A DNA stretch of 64,000 nt from Rhodoferax saidenbachensis (GTDB lineage Bacteria; Pseudomonadota; Gammaproteobacteria; Burkholderiales; Burkholderiaceae_C). The stretch spans positions 1,736,001 through 1,800,000 of the forward strand of contig NZ_CP019239.1 of the NCBI RefSeq assembly GCF_001955715.1, in the 5' to 3' direction. Positions within the stretch are counted from its first letter, which is position 1; every line of letters starts with the position of its first letter. The position numbers were made by a program, and so were the translations under genes. The notes under the pieces are model-generated. The model worked only from the letters and a program-made list of their open reading frames with translations, was not told the origin of the DNA and did not search any database. Positions 53,696-61,638 of the stretch are shown here, in pieces.

Positions 53696-54187
53696 ATGAG
53701 CCAAAGCTCGATGATTGAAATTTTCATGTACCAGGTCGGCCAGCTGTTTTTGCTGCCCGTACTGTCTCTGGTGGCGCTGTTGTTTGTCTATGCGCTGTAT
53801 GTGCTGGGCTCGTTCACCGTGCAGACCCTGCAACGCCGCAACCCTGAAAAACTGGGCGGCTTCCCGTTGATGCGTTACGTGGCCAAACGCCCCGAAGCAA
53901 CCGAAGACGAACTCGACCTGTTTGCCCACAAGCTGCTGGAACCAGAACGCCTGGCCAGCCGCATTGCGCCCATGCTGGGCCTGGTCGGCACCATGATCCC
54001 CATGGGCCCCGCGCTCAAGTCCCTGTCGGACGGCAACCTGGCCCAGGTGTCGGGCAGCCTGACGGTGGCGTTTTCTGCGGTGATTCTGGCGCTGATTGCG
54101 GCCAGCATTACCTACTGGGTGGCCAATGTGCGCCGCCGCTGGCTGGCTGAAGAGCTGGTGACCTTGCAGCAAAGGAAAGCAGTATGA
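53696..54187 (+). CDS. Small MotA/TolQ/ExbB-family proton-channel-like protein
   Basis: This 163-residue membrane protein starts ten bases after the ChaN-like gene. The first helix (LFLLPVLSLVALLFVYALYVLG) is followed by a shortened cytoplasmic loop with an acidic stretch (EATEDELDLFAHKLLEPERL). The MotA/ExbB signature helices are present (RIAPMLGLVGTMIPMGPALKS and LTVAFSAVILALIAASITYWV). It is much shorter than ExbB (about 240). The paired DUF2149 gene downstream resembles ExbD in layout, so together they probably form a proton-driven motor dedicated to the CobN-like module. A canonical ExbBD-TonB set also exists at 29.6-31.6 kb. Confidence 0.82.
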   Translation: MSQSSMIEIFMYQVGQLFLLPVLSLVALLFVYALYVLGSFTVQTLQRRNPEKLGGFPLMRYVAKRPEATEDELDLFAHKLLEPERLASRIAPMLGLVGTMIPMGPALKSLSDGNLAQVSGSLTVAFSAVILALIAASITYWVANVRRRWLAEELVTLQQRKAV

Positions 54188-54498
54188 GCCTGAAGCTGTT
54201 GCACGAACCGGAGAACGACGATCCCATCCTGTCGGTGGTCAACATCATCGACATCTTCCTCGTCATCATCGCAGCGCTGCTGATCACCGTGGCGCAAAAC
54301 CCCATGCTCAATGCGTTCAGCAAGCAGGATGTGACGGTGATTACCGATGCCGGCAAGCCGACCATGGAGATGATGGTGAAAAAGGGCGAGAAGATCGAGC
54401 GCTACAAGTCCAGCGGCCAGATCGGACAGGGCGAGGGCGCCAAGGCCGGTACCGCCTACCGCATGAAAGATGGCGGCATCGTTTACGTGCCGGAGTAA
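54184..54498 (+). CDS. DUF2149 protein, ExbD-like partner
   Basis: This 104-residue protein overlaps the ExbB-like gene (ATGA). It has a short cytoplasmic N-terminus, one membrane helix (ILSVVNIIDIFLVIIAALLI) containing an Asp as in ExbD/MotB-type proton paths, and a small external domain ending in GTAYRMKDGGIVYVPE. DUF2149 genes are often found with CobN-like and ExbB-like genes. ExbD-like function is inferred from topology, the membrane Asp and the partner gene. It is the last gene of the module; a dispersed repeat follows. Confidence 0.82.
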   Translation: MSLKLLHEPENDDPILSVVNIIDIFLVIIAALLITVAQNPMLNAFSKQDVTVITDAGKPTMEMMVKKGEKIERYKSSGQIGQGEGAKAGTAYRMKDGGIVYVPE

Positions 54499-54516
54499 GC
54501 GGATCCAGGCATCAAA

Positions 54517-54569
54517 TCAGCCTTTAACCCTTATGCAGATTGCGCAAGCAGCTATTAAAAATATAGCTT
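54517..54569. repeat. Dispersed Comamonadaceae-type repeat, copy 10 (intergenic)
   Basis: CAGCCTTTAACCCTTATGCA, then GATTGCGCAAGCAGCTATTA, then AAAATATAGC. It lies just after the DUF2149 gene. The rest of the 54499-54843 gap holds the Fur site at 54659-54681 and no gene. Confidence 0.87.
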
Positions 54570-54658
54570 TTTGCGCGGCATGGTGCCGCCGAATCGGGCC
54601 CCAAATTGCCCACCAGACCATGCCAAAGCGCGTGTAAAGAATGCTGCAGTCTATTTGT

Positions 54659-54681
54659 AAATACGAATAATTATCATATAG
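54659..54681 (+). promoter_or_regulatory. Fur-box-like site upstream of the hmu genes
   Basis: AAATACGAATAATTATCATA followed by TAG is the closest of the set to the GATAATGATAATCATTATC consensus. It lies about 165 bases before the first gene of the hmu unit. Confidence 0.82.
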
Positions 54682-54843
54682 AATCAATCCCAGTAGCAAG
54701 CTACGCCAGCCGCCTGGGCGCACACCACTGCACCCACGGGCCAGCCCAGCCAGCCAATGTTGATACCTGCACCCTGGCGCACTCCGCCAGTTCAGTGAAC
54801 AGGTGGTTTCTATGGTTTGGTGTTCGTTCAAAAGGGTCTGATC

Positions 54844-55173
54844 ATGGCGATTTCCAGCTCTGCGTCCATGCGTGAAGAAGAAGCCTCCAGCGCGGAGGAA
54901 TACCAGATGCCCGGCCTGGAGGCGATGCTGGCGGGCACTCTGGCACTGATGACCGGGTATGCCGAAGCGGAGAACCCGCAACAGCGCAACGCGATGTCCC
55001 AAAAGATCTTTTGCAACCTGGGGCTGCTGTCACAGCACCCGCTGGTGTCACCTGGCTTTCAGGCCATGACCGACAAGTTGCGTATGCATTGGTTGGCCCA
55101 AAAGTCCGCCAGCGACCCCGATACACAACAAGCCCGTGCCCTGTGGCACACCACACCGGAGAAATTGCAATGA
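54844..55173 (+). CDS. Small conserved-looking protein at the head of the hmu operon, unknown function
   Basis: The start is ATG 54844; GTG/ATG codons further upstream lack support. The product is 109 residues without membrane segment or signal. The N-terminus is Ser/Glu-rich (AISSSASMREEEASSAEEYQ). A helical core follows (LEAMLAGTLALMTGYAEAEN, AMSQKIFCNLGLLSQHPLVS, FQAMTDKLRMHWLAQ). It overlaps hmuS by ATGA. I do not recognise a family. Its coupling with hmuS suggests a cytoplasmic role in haem use or its control. Confidence 0.7.
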   Translation: MAISSSASMREEEASSAEEYQMPGLEAMLAGTLALMTGYAEAENPQQRNAMSQKIFCNLGLLSQHPLVSPGFQAMTDKLRMHWLAQKSASDPDTQQARALWHTTPEKLQ

Positions 55174-56273
55174 GTGCCGTACTTGATACCCTGAATCCCG
55201 CCGACCTGCGCGAGCGCTTTACTGCCGCACGCAACGCCGGCAAACGCGCGCGCGATGCTGCACATGCCGTGGGTGTGAGCGAAGGCGCGGTGCTGGACGC
55301 CCACACCGGCGAACACGCGTTCAACCTCAAAGTCATTTCATTGCAAGGCCCCTGGCTGGACGTGCTGCAAGGCGTACAACACGTTGGAGAGGTCATGGCG
55401 CTCACGCGCAACGAATCCACCGTGCACGAGAAAACCGGTGTGTATGAAAACGTCAGCGCCAACGGTGGTGTCGGCATTGCGCTGGGTGAAGTGATCGACT
55501 TGCGCCTGTTCTTCATGCGCTGGCATGCCGGTTACGCCGTGACCGAACTGGCCAACGACCCGGCCAACCCACCTTCGCAAAGCCTGCAGTTCTACGACGC
55601 GCATGGCGATGCCGTGCACAAGATTTTTGTGCGTCCCGGTACTGATCTGGCGGCCTTCAAGGCGCTGGTGGACAAGTTTGCCGTGCCCGGCAAGTCCTAT
55701 GCGTTCACGCCGGCTCCCGCACCCGCAGTGGCGCGCCCGGATGCCGATATTGACGCGACCGGTCTGGCCGAAGGTTGGGCCAACCTGAAAGACACCCATG
55801 AATTCTTCGGCCTGTTGCGCAAGTTTGACGTGCAGCGCCAGCAAGCATTGGCTGCAGTAGAAGGGCGTTTTACGGCGCGCCTGGAAACCACCGCTGTGCG
55901 CCATCTGCTGGACGAAGCTGCCATGGAAGCCACCCCCATCATGGTGTTTGTCGGCAACCCCGGTTGCATCCAGATCCACAGCGGCCCGGTCAAACGCATC
56001 GAGCCCATGGTGTCGCCTGCGGCGCGCTGGATCAACGTGCTGGACGCGGGTTTCAACCTGCACCTGCGCGAAGACATGATTGTCAACATCTGGGCCGTGG
56101 AAAAACCCACCGCCGATGGCGTGGTGACCTCGATCGAAGTGTTCGACGCCCGTGAGGAATTGATGGTCCAGTTCTTTGGTGTGCGCAAGCCCGGTTTGCC
56201 AGAGCTGCAGTCCTGGCGTGACCTGGTGGCCGGTGTGCCACGTCTGGGCGCCAAAGCAACGGCGAGCGTGTAA
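55170..56273 (+). CDS. hmuS: Hemin-degrading/haem-trafficking factor HmuS (HemS/ChuX superfamily)
   Basis: The start is ATG 55170, overlapping the upstream stop; a longer in-frame reading from 55011 lies inside the preceding gene and is rejected. The 367-residue protein is a duplicated HemS fold: the first half has MALTRNESTVHEKTGVYENV and LRLFFMRWHAGYAV, the second has WANLKDTHEFFGLLRKFDV, VFVGNPGCIQIHSGPVKRIE and DAGFNLHLREDMIVNIWAV. HemS/ShuS/PhuS proteins bind haem in the cytoplasm and pass it on or break it down. This HmuS is unrelated to the CobN-like HmuS of Bacteroidetes. Confidence 0.93.
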   Translation: MSAVLDTLNPADLRERFTAARNAGKRARDAAHAVGVSEGAVLDAHTGEHAFNLKVISLQGPWLDVLQGVQHVGEVMALTRNESTVHEKTGVYENVSANGGVGIALGEVIDLRLFFMRWHAGYAVTELANDPANPPSQSLQFYDAHGDAVHKIFVRPGTDLAAFKALVDKFAVPGKSYAFTPAPAPAVARPDADIDATGLAEGWANLKDTHEFFGLLRKFDVQRQQALAAVEGRFTARLETTAVRHLLDEAAMEATPIMVFVGNPGCIQIHSGPVKRIEPMVSPAARWINVLDAGFNLHLREDMIVNIWAVEKPTADGVVTSIEVFDAREELMVQFFGVRKPGLPELQSWRDLVAGVPRLGAKATASV

Positions 56274-56297
56274 ACGTGCGTAGCGGAAAGAAAGACC

Positions 56298-57221
56298 ATG
56301 TCCTACCCTCTCTCGACCATGCAACGGCGCACGGTACTGCGGCAAGCCGTGGCAATCGGTGGCGTGCTGTCTGCGAGTGCTGCGCTCCCGAGTCTGGCAC
56401 TGGCCCAATCAAACCCAGCCAGCGCATCGCGCTCCGCCAAGAACGGCTTGCCCAGAATCGTCTCGGTGAACGGGGCGATCACTGAAGTCATCTACGCACT
56501 GGGCGCACAGGCCCAATTGGTCGGTACTGACACCACCAGCCTGTACCCCGAGGCGGCGCTTGCCACCCCCAAGGTGGGCTACATGCGCCAGTTGTCGGCC
56601 GAAGGGCTGCTCTCGCTCAAGCCCGATGTGTTGCTCGCTACCAGCGACGCGGGTCCGCCCGCGGTGCTGGACCAGGTGCGCAGCGCCGGTGTCAAGGTGG
56701 AGATGATGGAGTCTGACCACACCTGGGGTGAGGTGCAGCGCTTGGTGACCGTGGTGGGCAATGCCGCGGCGCAGCAGGCCCGCGCCAAGGCCTTGCTGGC
56801 CGACCTGAACGCCCAGTGGGCTGCCACGCAAAAGCTCGTAGCCGCTGCGCGCGGCCCCAAGCGTCGTGTGCTTTTTATCCTGGCCCATAGCGGTACTCCG
56901 CAGGTGTCGGGCAGCAAAACGGGTGCAGATGCGCTGATCCGTTTTGCGGGCGGCGTGAATGCGATTGACGGCTTCGCAGGCTACCGCCCCATGACCGCCG
57001 AGGCCATGGCGGTGGCGGCACCGGACCTGATCTTGACCACTACGCAAGGCATCACCGCTGCAGGCGGCATCGACAAGTTCTGGGCCCGCCCCGAGCTGGA
57101 ATTGACCCCGGCCTACCGCAACCGTGTGCTGGTGCACATGGACGCGCTGGAGCTGCTGGGCTTTGGCCCGCGTCTGCCCGCCACGGTGGCCACCTTGCAC
57201 CGCCGTCTGCTCACCGCATGA
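56298..57221 (+). CDS. hmuT: Hemin ABC transporter, periplasmic binding protein
   Basis: This 307-residue protein has a signal peptide with twin-Arg-like start (MQRRTVLRQAVAIGGVLSAS, cleavage near ALAQ). The class III binding-protein fold shows RIVSVNGAITEVIYALGAQ, VGTDTTSLYPEAA, VGYMRQLSAEGLLSLKPDVL, then AGGVNAIDGFAGYRPMTAEA. The tyrosine in VGYMRQ is a likely haem ligand, as in ShuT and PhuT. It delivers haem to HmuU. It lies 24 bases after hmuS and overlaps hmuU by four bases. Confidence 0.92.
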   Translation: MSYPLSTMQRRTVLRQAVAIGGVLSASAALPSLALAQSNPASASRSAKNGLPRIVSVNGAITEVIYALGAQAQLVGTDTTSLYPEAALATPKVGYMRQLSAEGLLSLKPDVLLATSDAGPPAVLDQVRSAGVKVEMMESDHTWGEVQRLVTVVGNAAAQQARAKALLADLNAQWAATQKLVAAARGPKRRVLFILAHSGTPQVSGSKTGADALIRFAGGVNAIDGFAGYRPMTAEAMAVAAPDLILTTTQGITAAGGIDKFWARPELELTPAYRNRVLVHMDALELLGFGPRLPATVATLHRRLLTA

Positions 57222-58282
57222 CCGCGGTGCTGTCGCACAAAGGGGCTGCCGTGCGCATGCCTCGGTCCATGGTGTTGGGGTTGGGCAGTGTGCTGGTCGT
57301 GGTCAGCCTGTTGGTGTCCAGCGCCCGCGGTGCCTACGCCATCAGCCTGTCGGACCTGTGGGACATGCTGAACTCTCTGTTGGCCTGGGATGCACAAAGG
57401 TCTTCTGCTGAACTGGTGTTCCTGCACATCCGCCTGCCGCGTCTGGTGCTGGGCCTGGTGGCGGGTGCTGGCCTGGGCTTGGCTGGTGCGCTGATGCAGG
57501 GCATGTTTCGCAACCCGCTGGCAGACCCCGGTCTGATCGGTGTGAGCGCCGGCGCTGCTCTGGCGGCAGCCATGGCCATTGTGCTGGGGGCGGCCTGGTT
57601 TCCTTCGTTGTCCAACACGCTGGGCAGTTGGATGCTGGTGTGCTCGGCCTTTGCCGGTGGCCTGCTGGTCACCATCGTGATTTACGGCCTAGCCCAGTCG
57701 GAGGGGGAAACCCGCGTCGGCATGATGCTGTTGGCCGGTATCGCGATGAATGCGCTGGGTGGCGCGGGGCTCGGCTACCTGACCTTTCTGGCGACCGATG
57801 AACAACTGCGCAGCCTGCAGTTCTGGCTCTTGGGCAGCTTGGGTGGTGCGCGCTGGAGCGCGGTTGCCTTGATTGCGGCCATCGTGGCCGCCTGTATTGC
57901 TGCGGGCCTGCGGCTGGCGCGTCCGCTCAATGCCATGGCGCTGGGCGAGGCGCAAGCCACGCTGCTGGGCGTGGACGTGGAACGTGTCAAACGCCAGGCG
58001 GTGGTGATCACCGCGCTGTCGGTGGGCGCCGTCACTGCCAGCACCGGCATGATCGGCTTTATTGGCCTGGTGGCACCGCACTGTGTGCGCCTGATTGCCG
58101 GGCCTGACCAGCGTGTGGTGCTGGCCGGCTCTGCCATGCTGGGCGCCGCACTGGTGCTGCTGGCGGACAGTGTGGCCCGCACCATCGTGCAACCGGCGGA
58201 ACTGCCGCTGGGTGTGCTCACCGCGTTTGTGGGGGTTCCGGTGTTTTTGCTGCTGTTGCGCACTTTCAAGGGGCGAGTGTGA
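57218..58282 (+). CDS. hmuU: Hemin ABC transporter, permease
   Basis: This 354-residue FecCD/BtuC-family inner-membrane protein has about ten helices. It shows the family segments LPRLVLGLVAGAGLGLAGAL, MFRNPLADPGLIGVSAGAAL, LRSLQFWLLGSLGG, GFIGLVAPHCVRLIAGPDQR and PAELPLGVLTAFVGVPVFLL. It works as a dimer with two HmuV subunits. The start ATG overlaps the hmuT stop, and its own stop overlaps the hmuV start (TGATG). Confidence 0.93.
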   Translation: MTAVLSHKGAAVRMPRSMVLGLGSVLVVVSLLVSSARGAYAISLSDLWDMLNSLLAWDAQRSSAELVFLHIRLPRLVLGLVAGAGLGLAGALMQGMFRNPLADPGLIGVSAGAALAAAMAIVLGAAWFPSLSNTLGSWMLVCSAFAGGLLVTIVIYGLAQSEGETRVGMMLLAGIAMNALGGAGLGYLTFLATDEQLRSLQFWLLGSLGGARWSAVALIAAIVAACIAAGLRLARPLNAMALGEAQATLLGVDVERVKRQAVVITALSVGAVTASTGMIGFIGLVAPHCVRLIAGPDQRVVLAGSAMLGAALVLLADSVARTIVQPAELPLGVLTAFVGVPVFLLLLRTFKGRV

Positions 58283-59067
58283 TGTCCCAATTACAAGTCC
58301 AGGCGGCGTCGTTTGCGGTGCAGGGCTTGCATTTGTTGCAGCCCGTGTCGCTGGACCTTCAGCCGGGCCAACTCACAGCGCTGTTAGGCCCCAACGGCGC
58401 GGGCAAGTCCACCTTGTTGTCGCTGATCAGCGGCCAGCGCCGTCCCTCGGGTGGGCATGTGGTGCTCAACGGCCAGGCGCTGTCCGGTTACCGGCCCGAA
58501 GCGCTGGCGCAGGTGCGTGCACTGCTGCCGCAAGACAGCAGCATTGCGTTTGATTACACGGTGCGCGAGGTGGTGGAATTGGGCCGTTTTCCGCACCGCC
58601 TGAAGCCCAACCAGGACGAGGCTGGCATTGTGGACGCTGCGATGCGCGCCACCGACATGCATGCCTTGCAGGACCGCGTAGTCAACACCCTGAGCGGTGG
58701 CGAACGTGCCCGCGCCCAGTTGGCACGTGTGCTGGCGCAGATCTGGGACCCGTTGCCGGGCGGCGCACCGCGCTGGTTGCTGATGGACGAGCCCACTGCG
58801 GCGCTGGATTTGTCACACCAACACCAGGTGCTGCGCCTGGCCCGTGACTGGGCGGTCCAGCAGGGTGTGGGGGTGGTGGCCGTGCTGCATGACTTGAACC
58901 TGGCGCTGCGTTACGCCGACCAGGTGGTACTGCTGCAAAAAGGGCAGGTGTTTGCCCAGGGCGCTCCGCACGAGGTGCTGCAACCCGAAACCGTGCAAAC
59001 GGTGTGGAAAGTGCAGGCCCAGGCGATCCAGAGCGACGACGGGGTCGCGCAGTTGCTGGTGCACTGA
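58282..59067 (+). CDS. hmuV: Hemin ABC transporter, ATP-binding protein
   Basis: This 261-residue ATPase has Walker A GPNGAGKST (residues 36-44), signature LSGGERARAQLARVLA (about 137) and Walker B LLMDEPTAALD (Asp169-Glu170). The HmuV-type insert GGAPRWLLMDEP follows QIWDPLP. The start is ATG 58282 (a GTG directly before is less likely). It is the last gene of the hmu unit and converges with the response regulator gene 2 bases away, with no visible terminator between them. Confidence 0.94.
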   Translation: MSQLQVQAASFAVQGLHLLQPVSLDLQPGQLTALLGPNGAGKSTLLSLISGQRRPSGGHVVLNGQALSGYRPEALAQVRALLPQDSSIAFDYTVREVVELGRFPHRLKPNQDEAGIVDAAMRATDMHALQDRVVNTLSGGERARAQLARVLAQIWDPLPGGAPRWLLMDEPTAALDLSHQHQVLRLARDWAVQQGVGVVAVLHDLNLALRYADQVVLLQKGQVFAQGAPHEVLQPETVQTVWKVQAQAIQSDDGVAQLLVH

Positions 59068-59069
59068 AT

Positions 59070-59720
59070 CTACGAATTGTTCTGCGGCGGTTTTCGGCCG
59101 TACAGGCCCACGCGGTGTGCCAGTTCCACCGCCGATTGCACCTTGAGTTTTTCAAAGATGTTGGCGCGGTGGAATTCGATGGTGCGCGGGGTGATGCCCA
59201 GGTGGTCCGCAATGTTCTTGTTGTAGTGGCCCTTGAGCAGTTCTTCCAGCACTTCGGTTTCGCGCGCGCTCAGTCCATCCAGCGCCAGCTGAAACTCCAG
59301 ACGTTCCAGTGATTCCGTTTGCTGCTGCAGTGCAACGGCCTGCGCTGCAATGATCTTGTCGACCAGCAGGTTGTTCTGGAAGGGCTTTTCCAGAAAATCC
59401 CACGCCCCTTGTTTGACTGCAGCCACCGCCATGCCCATGTCGCCATGGCCGGTCAGGAACAACACGGGCCAGGGCCAGCCCATGGTCTTGAGCTGCTCAA
59501 AGGTGGCCAGACCGGAGAGCGGCTCCATACGGATGTCCAGCACCAGCACTGAGCATTCCCAGGGCCACGTGCCTTGGCGCAAGGACTCCAGAAAGCTGTC
59601 GCCCGCGCTCCAACTGCGTACCGTCAGGCCGCGGGAATCGAGCAGCCAGGCCAGTCCTTCCCGGAAGTCGACGTCGTCGTCCACCAGGTACACAGCGGGG
59701 GTTATTGGAGCGGTAGCCAC
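59070..59720 (-). CDS. FixJ/NarL-type response regulator for dicarboxylate sensing (DctR-like)
   Basis: This 216-residue protein has a receiver domain (VYLVDDDVDFREGLAWLL; phospho-acceptor Asp in LVLDIRMEPLSGL; Lys in FLEKPFQNN). A LuxR-type helix-turn-helix follows (LSARETEVLEELLKGHYNKN, then IADHLGITPRTIEFHRANIF). The pairing with the PAS sensor kinase and the nearby dctP and dctA genes suggest the DctS/DctR system known from Rhodobacter and relatives. Its start overlaps the sensor stop by 19 bases. Confidence 0.88.
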   Translation of the reverse strand: MATAPITPAVYLVDDDVDFREGLAWLLDSRGLTVRSWSAGDSFLESLRQGTWPWECSVLVLDIRMEPLSGLATFEQLKTMGWPWPVLFLTGHGDMGMAVAAVKQGAWDFLEKPFQNNLLVDKIIAAQAVALQQQTESLERLEFQLALDGLSARETEVLEELLKGHYNKNIADHLGITPRTIEFHRANIFEKLKVQSAVELAHRVGLYGRKPPQNNS

Positions 59721-61615
59721 AGGGTGAATTGTGCTCCGCCGAGCGCGGCGCTGTGTGCCACATCAATACGGCCGTGGTGCGCCTCGGCAATCGAGCGGCA
59801 AATGGACAGGCCCATGCCCATGCCGCCGGGTTTGCCGCTCTCGAATGCATCAAAGATGCGGGGCGCCTGGTCTGCCGGAATGCCGGGGCCGCTGTCTTCC
59901 ACACGCAGGCCTGCCATGTGGGTGTCCATTTCCAGGCTGACCCGGACGGTTGGTATTGGCGCCTGGCCTTGCCCGGCCCATTCCGTGGCGTTGAGTACCA
60001 GGTTGTGCAGGGCATGTTCCAGTAGCAGGGCGTCGGCGGGTAAAGGGGGCGCGTTGGTGGGAAGCACGATGTCCCGCACCATGCTGGCAGGCAGAGGCAC
60101 TTGCTGGGCTACCCGTCGCATGAATGGCAGCACATCCAGGGGTTGGCGCTGCATTTCCTGGCGCCGGGCGAAGGCGTTGACCCGGTGAATCACCCGCCCG
60201 GCCTTGTCGGCCAGTTGTTCCATGCGTTCAACCACAGGGGCAATATCCTCAAGGCGTAAGCGCTGTTCTTGCAGGTTGTTGCGCAGGCCGGTGGCAAAGC
60301 TGCTGAGTGCGCCCAGGGGCTGGTTAAGCTCATGTGCCAGCGTGGAGGCCACTTCGCCCACGGCAATCAGCCGCCCGGATGCTTCGAGTTTTTCCTGCTG
60401 GCGGGCCGCCAGCTGCTCCATGCGTTTGCGTTCGGTAATGTCCAGAGTGGAGCCCATCCAGCCAATCACCGTGCCGTCCACCTTGGTCAGCGGCGCATGG
60501 TGTTCCAGCACCGACAGTGTGTGGCCATCGCGGTGGGTCAACACCCCCTCGCGCTCATGCTCGACAAGTGCAGAGGATGCCGCTGTGGCTCCATCTCCCA
60601 TGGCAGGTGCGGGCTCGGCCATCAGCTCTGCGGCGCTGCGACCCACCATGCGGCAAAAGGCCTGGTTGACGTAGAGCAATCGGCCCTGCAGGTCCCAGGC
60701 GCGCAGGCCGAGCATGACGGCGCGCTCCATGGCTGTGCGCAGGACGATCTGGGTTTGCAACTGCGACTCCGCGCGCCGGCGTCGCGCAATATCGCGCCAC
60801 AGCAGGTACAACGCCAACAACATGCCCAAGAGGCACAACAAGGCCACGGAAAAAAAGGCGCGTGGTGCCAGTGCGGGCTGGTAATCCAGCACGTCTACGG
60901 CCAACCGCCACTGGGTACCGGGCAGGTTCACGGGGGCCAGATAACGCGTCGTACCGGGGAGGGTGTTGGCGTTCGCCAGGGTGATGCGGTGGTCGTTCAA
61001 AAACCAGGCGGGAATGGCCTGGGTCAGCATGGGCTCCAGCTGAATGGCCGCCACGTAGTCGCCGGCAAAACGCCCTTGCTCGAACAGCGGCACGGCCAGC
61101 CACAGGGTGCTGCCATGCTCAGCGTCATAGGGCAGAGGCCCCGCATAGGCAGCGCGCTGCAATCCGCGTGTGGTCTTGAGCATGGTGCGCAAGGATTGGG
61201 CGTCGGCAGGCGCTTCAGCTGCCTTGCGCAAGCTGGGCGGCCAGAACTGCGTATCGTTTTGTACCTTGGCCGGAATCCAGCCGTGAAAAGCAATCACGCC
61301 GGGGCTTTGCCACAGCAGGCCGGGCTGCAAGGTGGCGGCAGCGTTGGGGTTTTGCGCGGTCAGGGCCATCACGCCCAAATCGCTCTCCAGCCGGCGAAAG
61401 TGAAAGCGCAGGGTCTGGTCCAGCCATTCGGCGTCTGCGCTGCGCCGGCGTGCTTCTTCTTGCGTCTCCACCTGGCGCAGGAACATGGCCAGCAACACGA
61501 TGGAGATGCCCACCAGCACCAGCATGCCCATCAGCCCGCGCATGGCGCTGCGGCTCAGGCTGGAGGCTTGGCGCGCGTTGAGGTCCAGCAGGTCGAGGTC
61601 GAAGGTGGTGGGCAT
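59702..61615 (-). CDS. Membrane PAS-containing sensor histidine kinase (DctS-like)
   Basis: This 637-residue protein has two membrane helices (about residues 27-47, MLVLVGISIVLLAMF, and 255-280) flanking a periplasmic sensor domain of about 200 residues, likely the double-Cache/PAS type of DctB/DctS. A cytoplasmic PAS domain follows (ERAVMLGLRAWDLQGRLLYV). The phospho-acceptor is His in VASTLAHELNQPLGALSSF, and the ATP-binding domain has LVLNATEWAG, VEDSGPGIPADQ and GMGMGLSICRSI. Its start is divergent from dctP with only 23 bases between the ATGs, so the promoters must overlap the coding regions. Confidence 0.87.
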   Translation of the reverse strand: MPTTFDLDLLDLNARQASSLSRSAMRGLMGMLVLVGISIVLLAMFLRQVETQEEARRRSADAEWLDQTLRFHFRRLESDLGVMALTAQNPNAAATLQPGLLWQSPGVIAFHGWIPAKVQNDTQFWPPSLRKAAEAPADAQSLRTMLKTTRGLQRAAYAGPLPYDAEHGSTLWLAVPLFEQGRFAGDYVAAIQLEPMLTQAIPAWFLNDHRITLANANTLPGTTRYLAPVNLPGTQWRLAVDVLDYQPALAPRAFFSVALLCLLGMLLALYLLWRDIARRRRAESQLQTQIVLRTAMERAVMLGLRAWDLQGRLLYVNQAFCRMVGRSAAELMAEPAPAMGDGATAASSALVEHEREGVLTHRDGHTLSVLEHHAPLTKVDGTVIGWMGSTLDITERKRMEQLAARQQEKLEASGRLIAVGEVASTLAHELNQPLGALSSFATGLRNNLQEQRLRLEDIAPVVERMEQLADKAGRVIHRVNAFARRQEMQRQPLDVLPFMRRVAQQVPLPASMVRDIVLPTNAPPLPADALLLEHALHNLVLNATEWAGQGQAPIPTVRVSLEMDTHMAGLRVEDSGPGIPADQAPRIFDAFESGKPGGMGMGLSICRSIAEAHHGRIDVAHSAALGGAQFTLWLPLQ

Positions 61616-61638
61616 GGCAGGCGATTAGCATAGCGGAC

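Noticed and set aside
44920..54569. CRISPR array suggested by regularly recurring similar sequences
   Set aside because: The copies are kilobases apart, in both orientations, and have no spacer structure; they are dispersed repeats.
55011..55169. Longer N-terminus of HmuS
   Set aside because: It would overlap most of the preceding gene's C-terminal half; the ATGA-coupled start at 55170 matches the family N-terminus.
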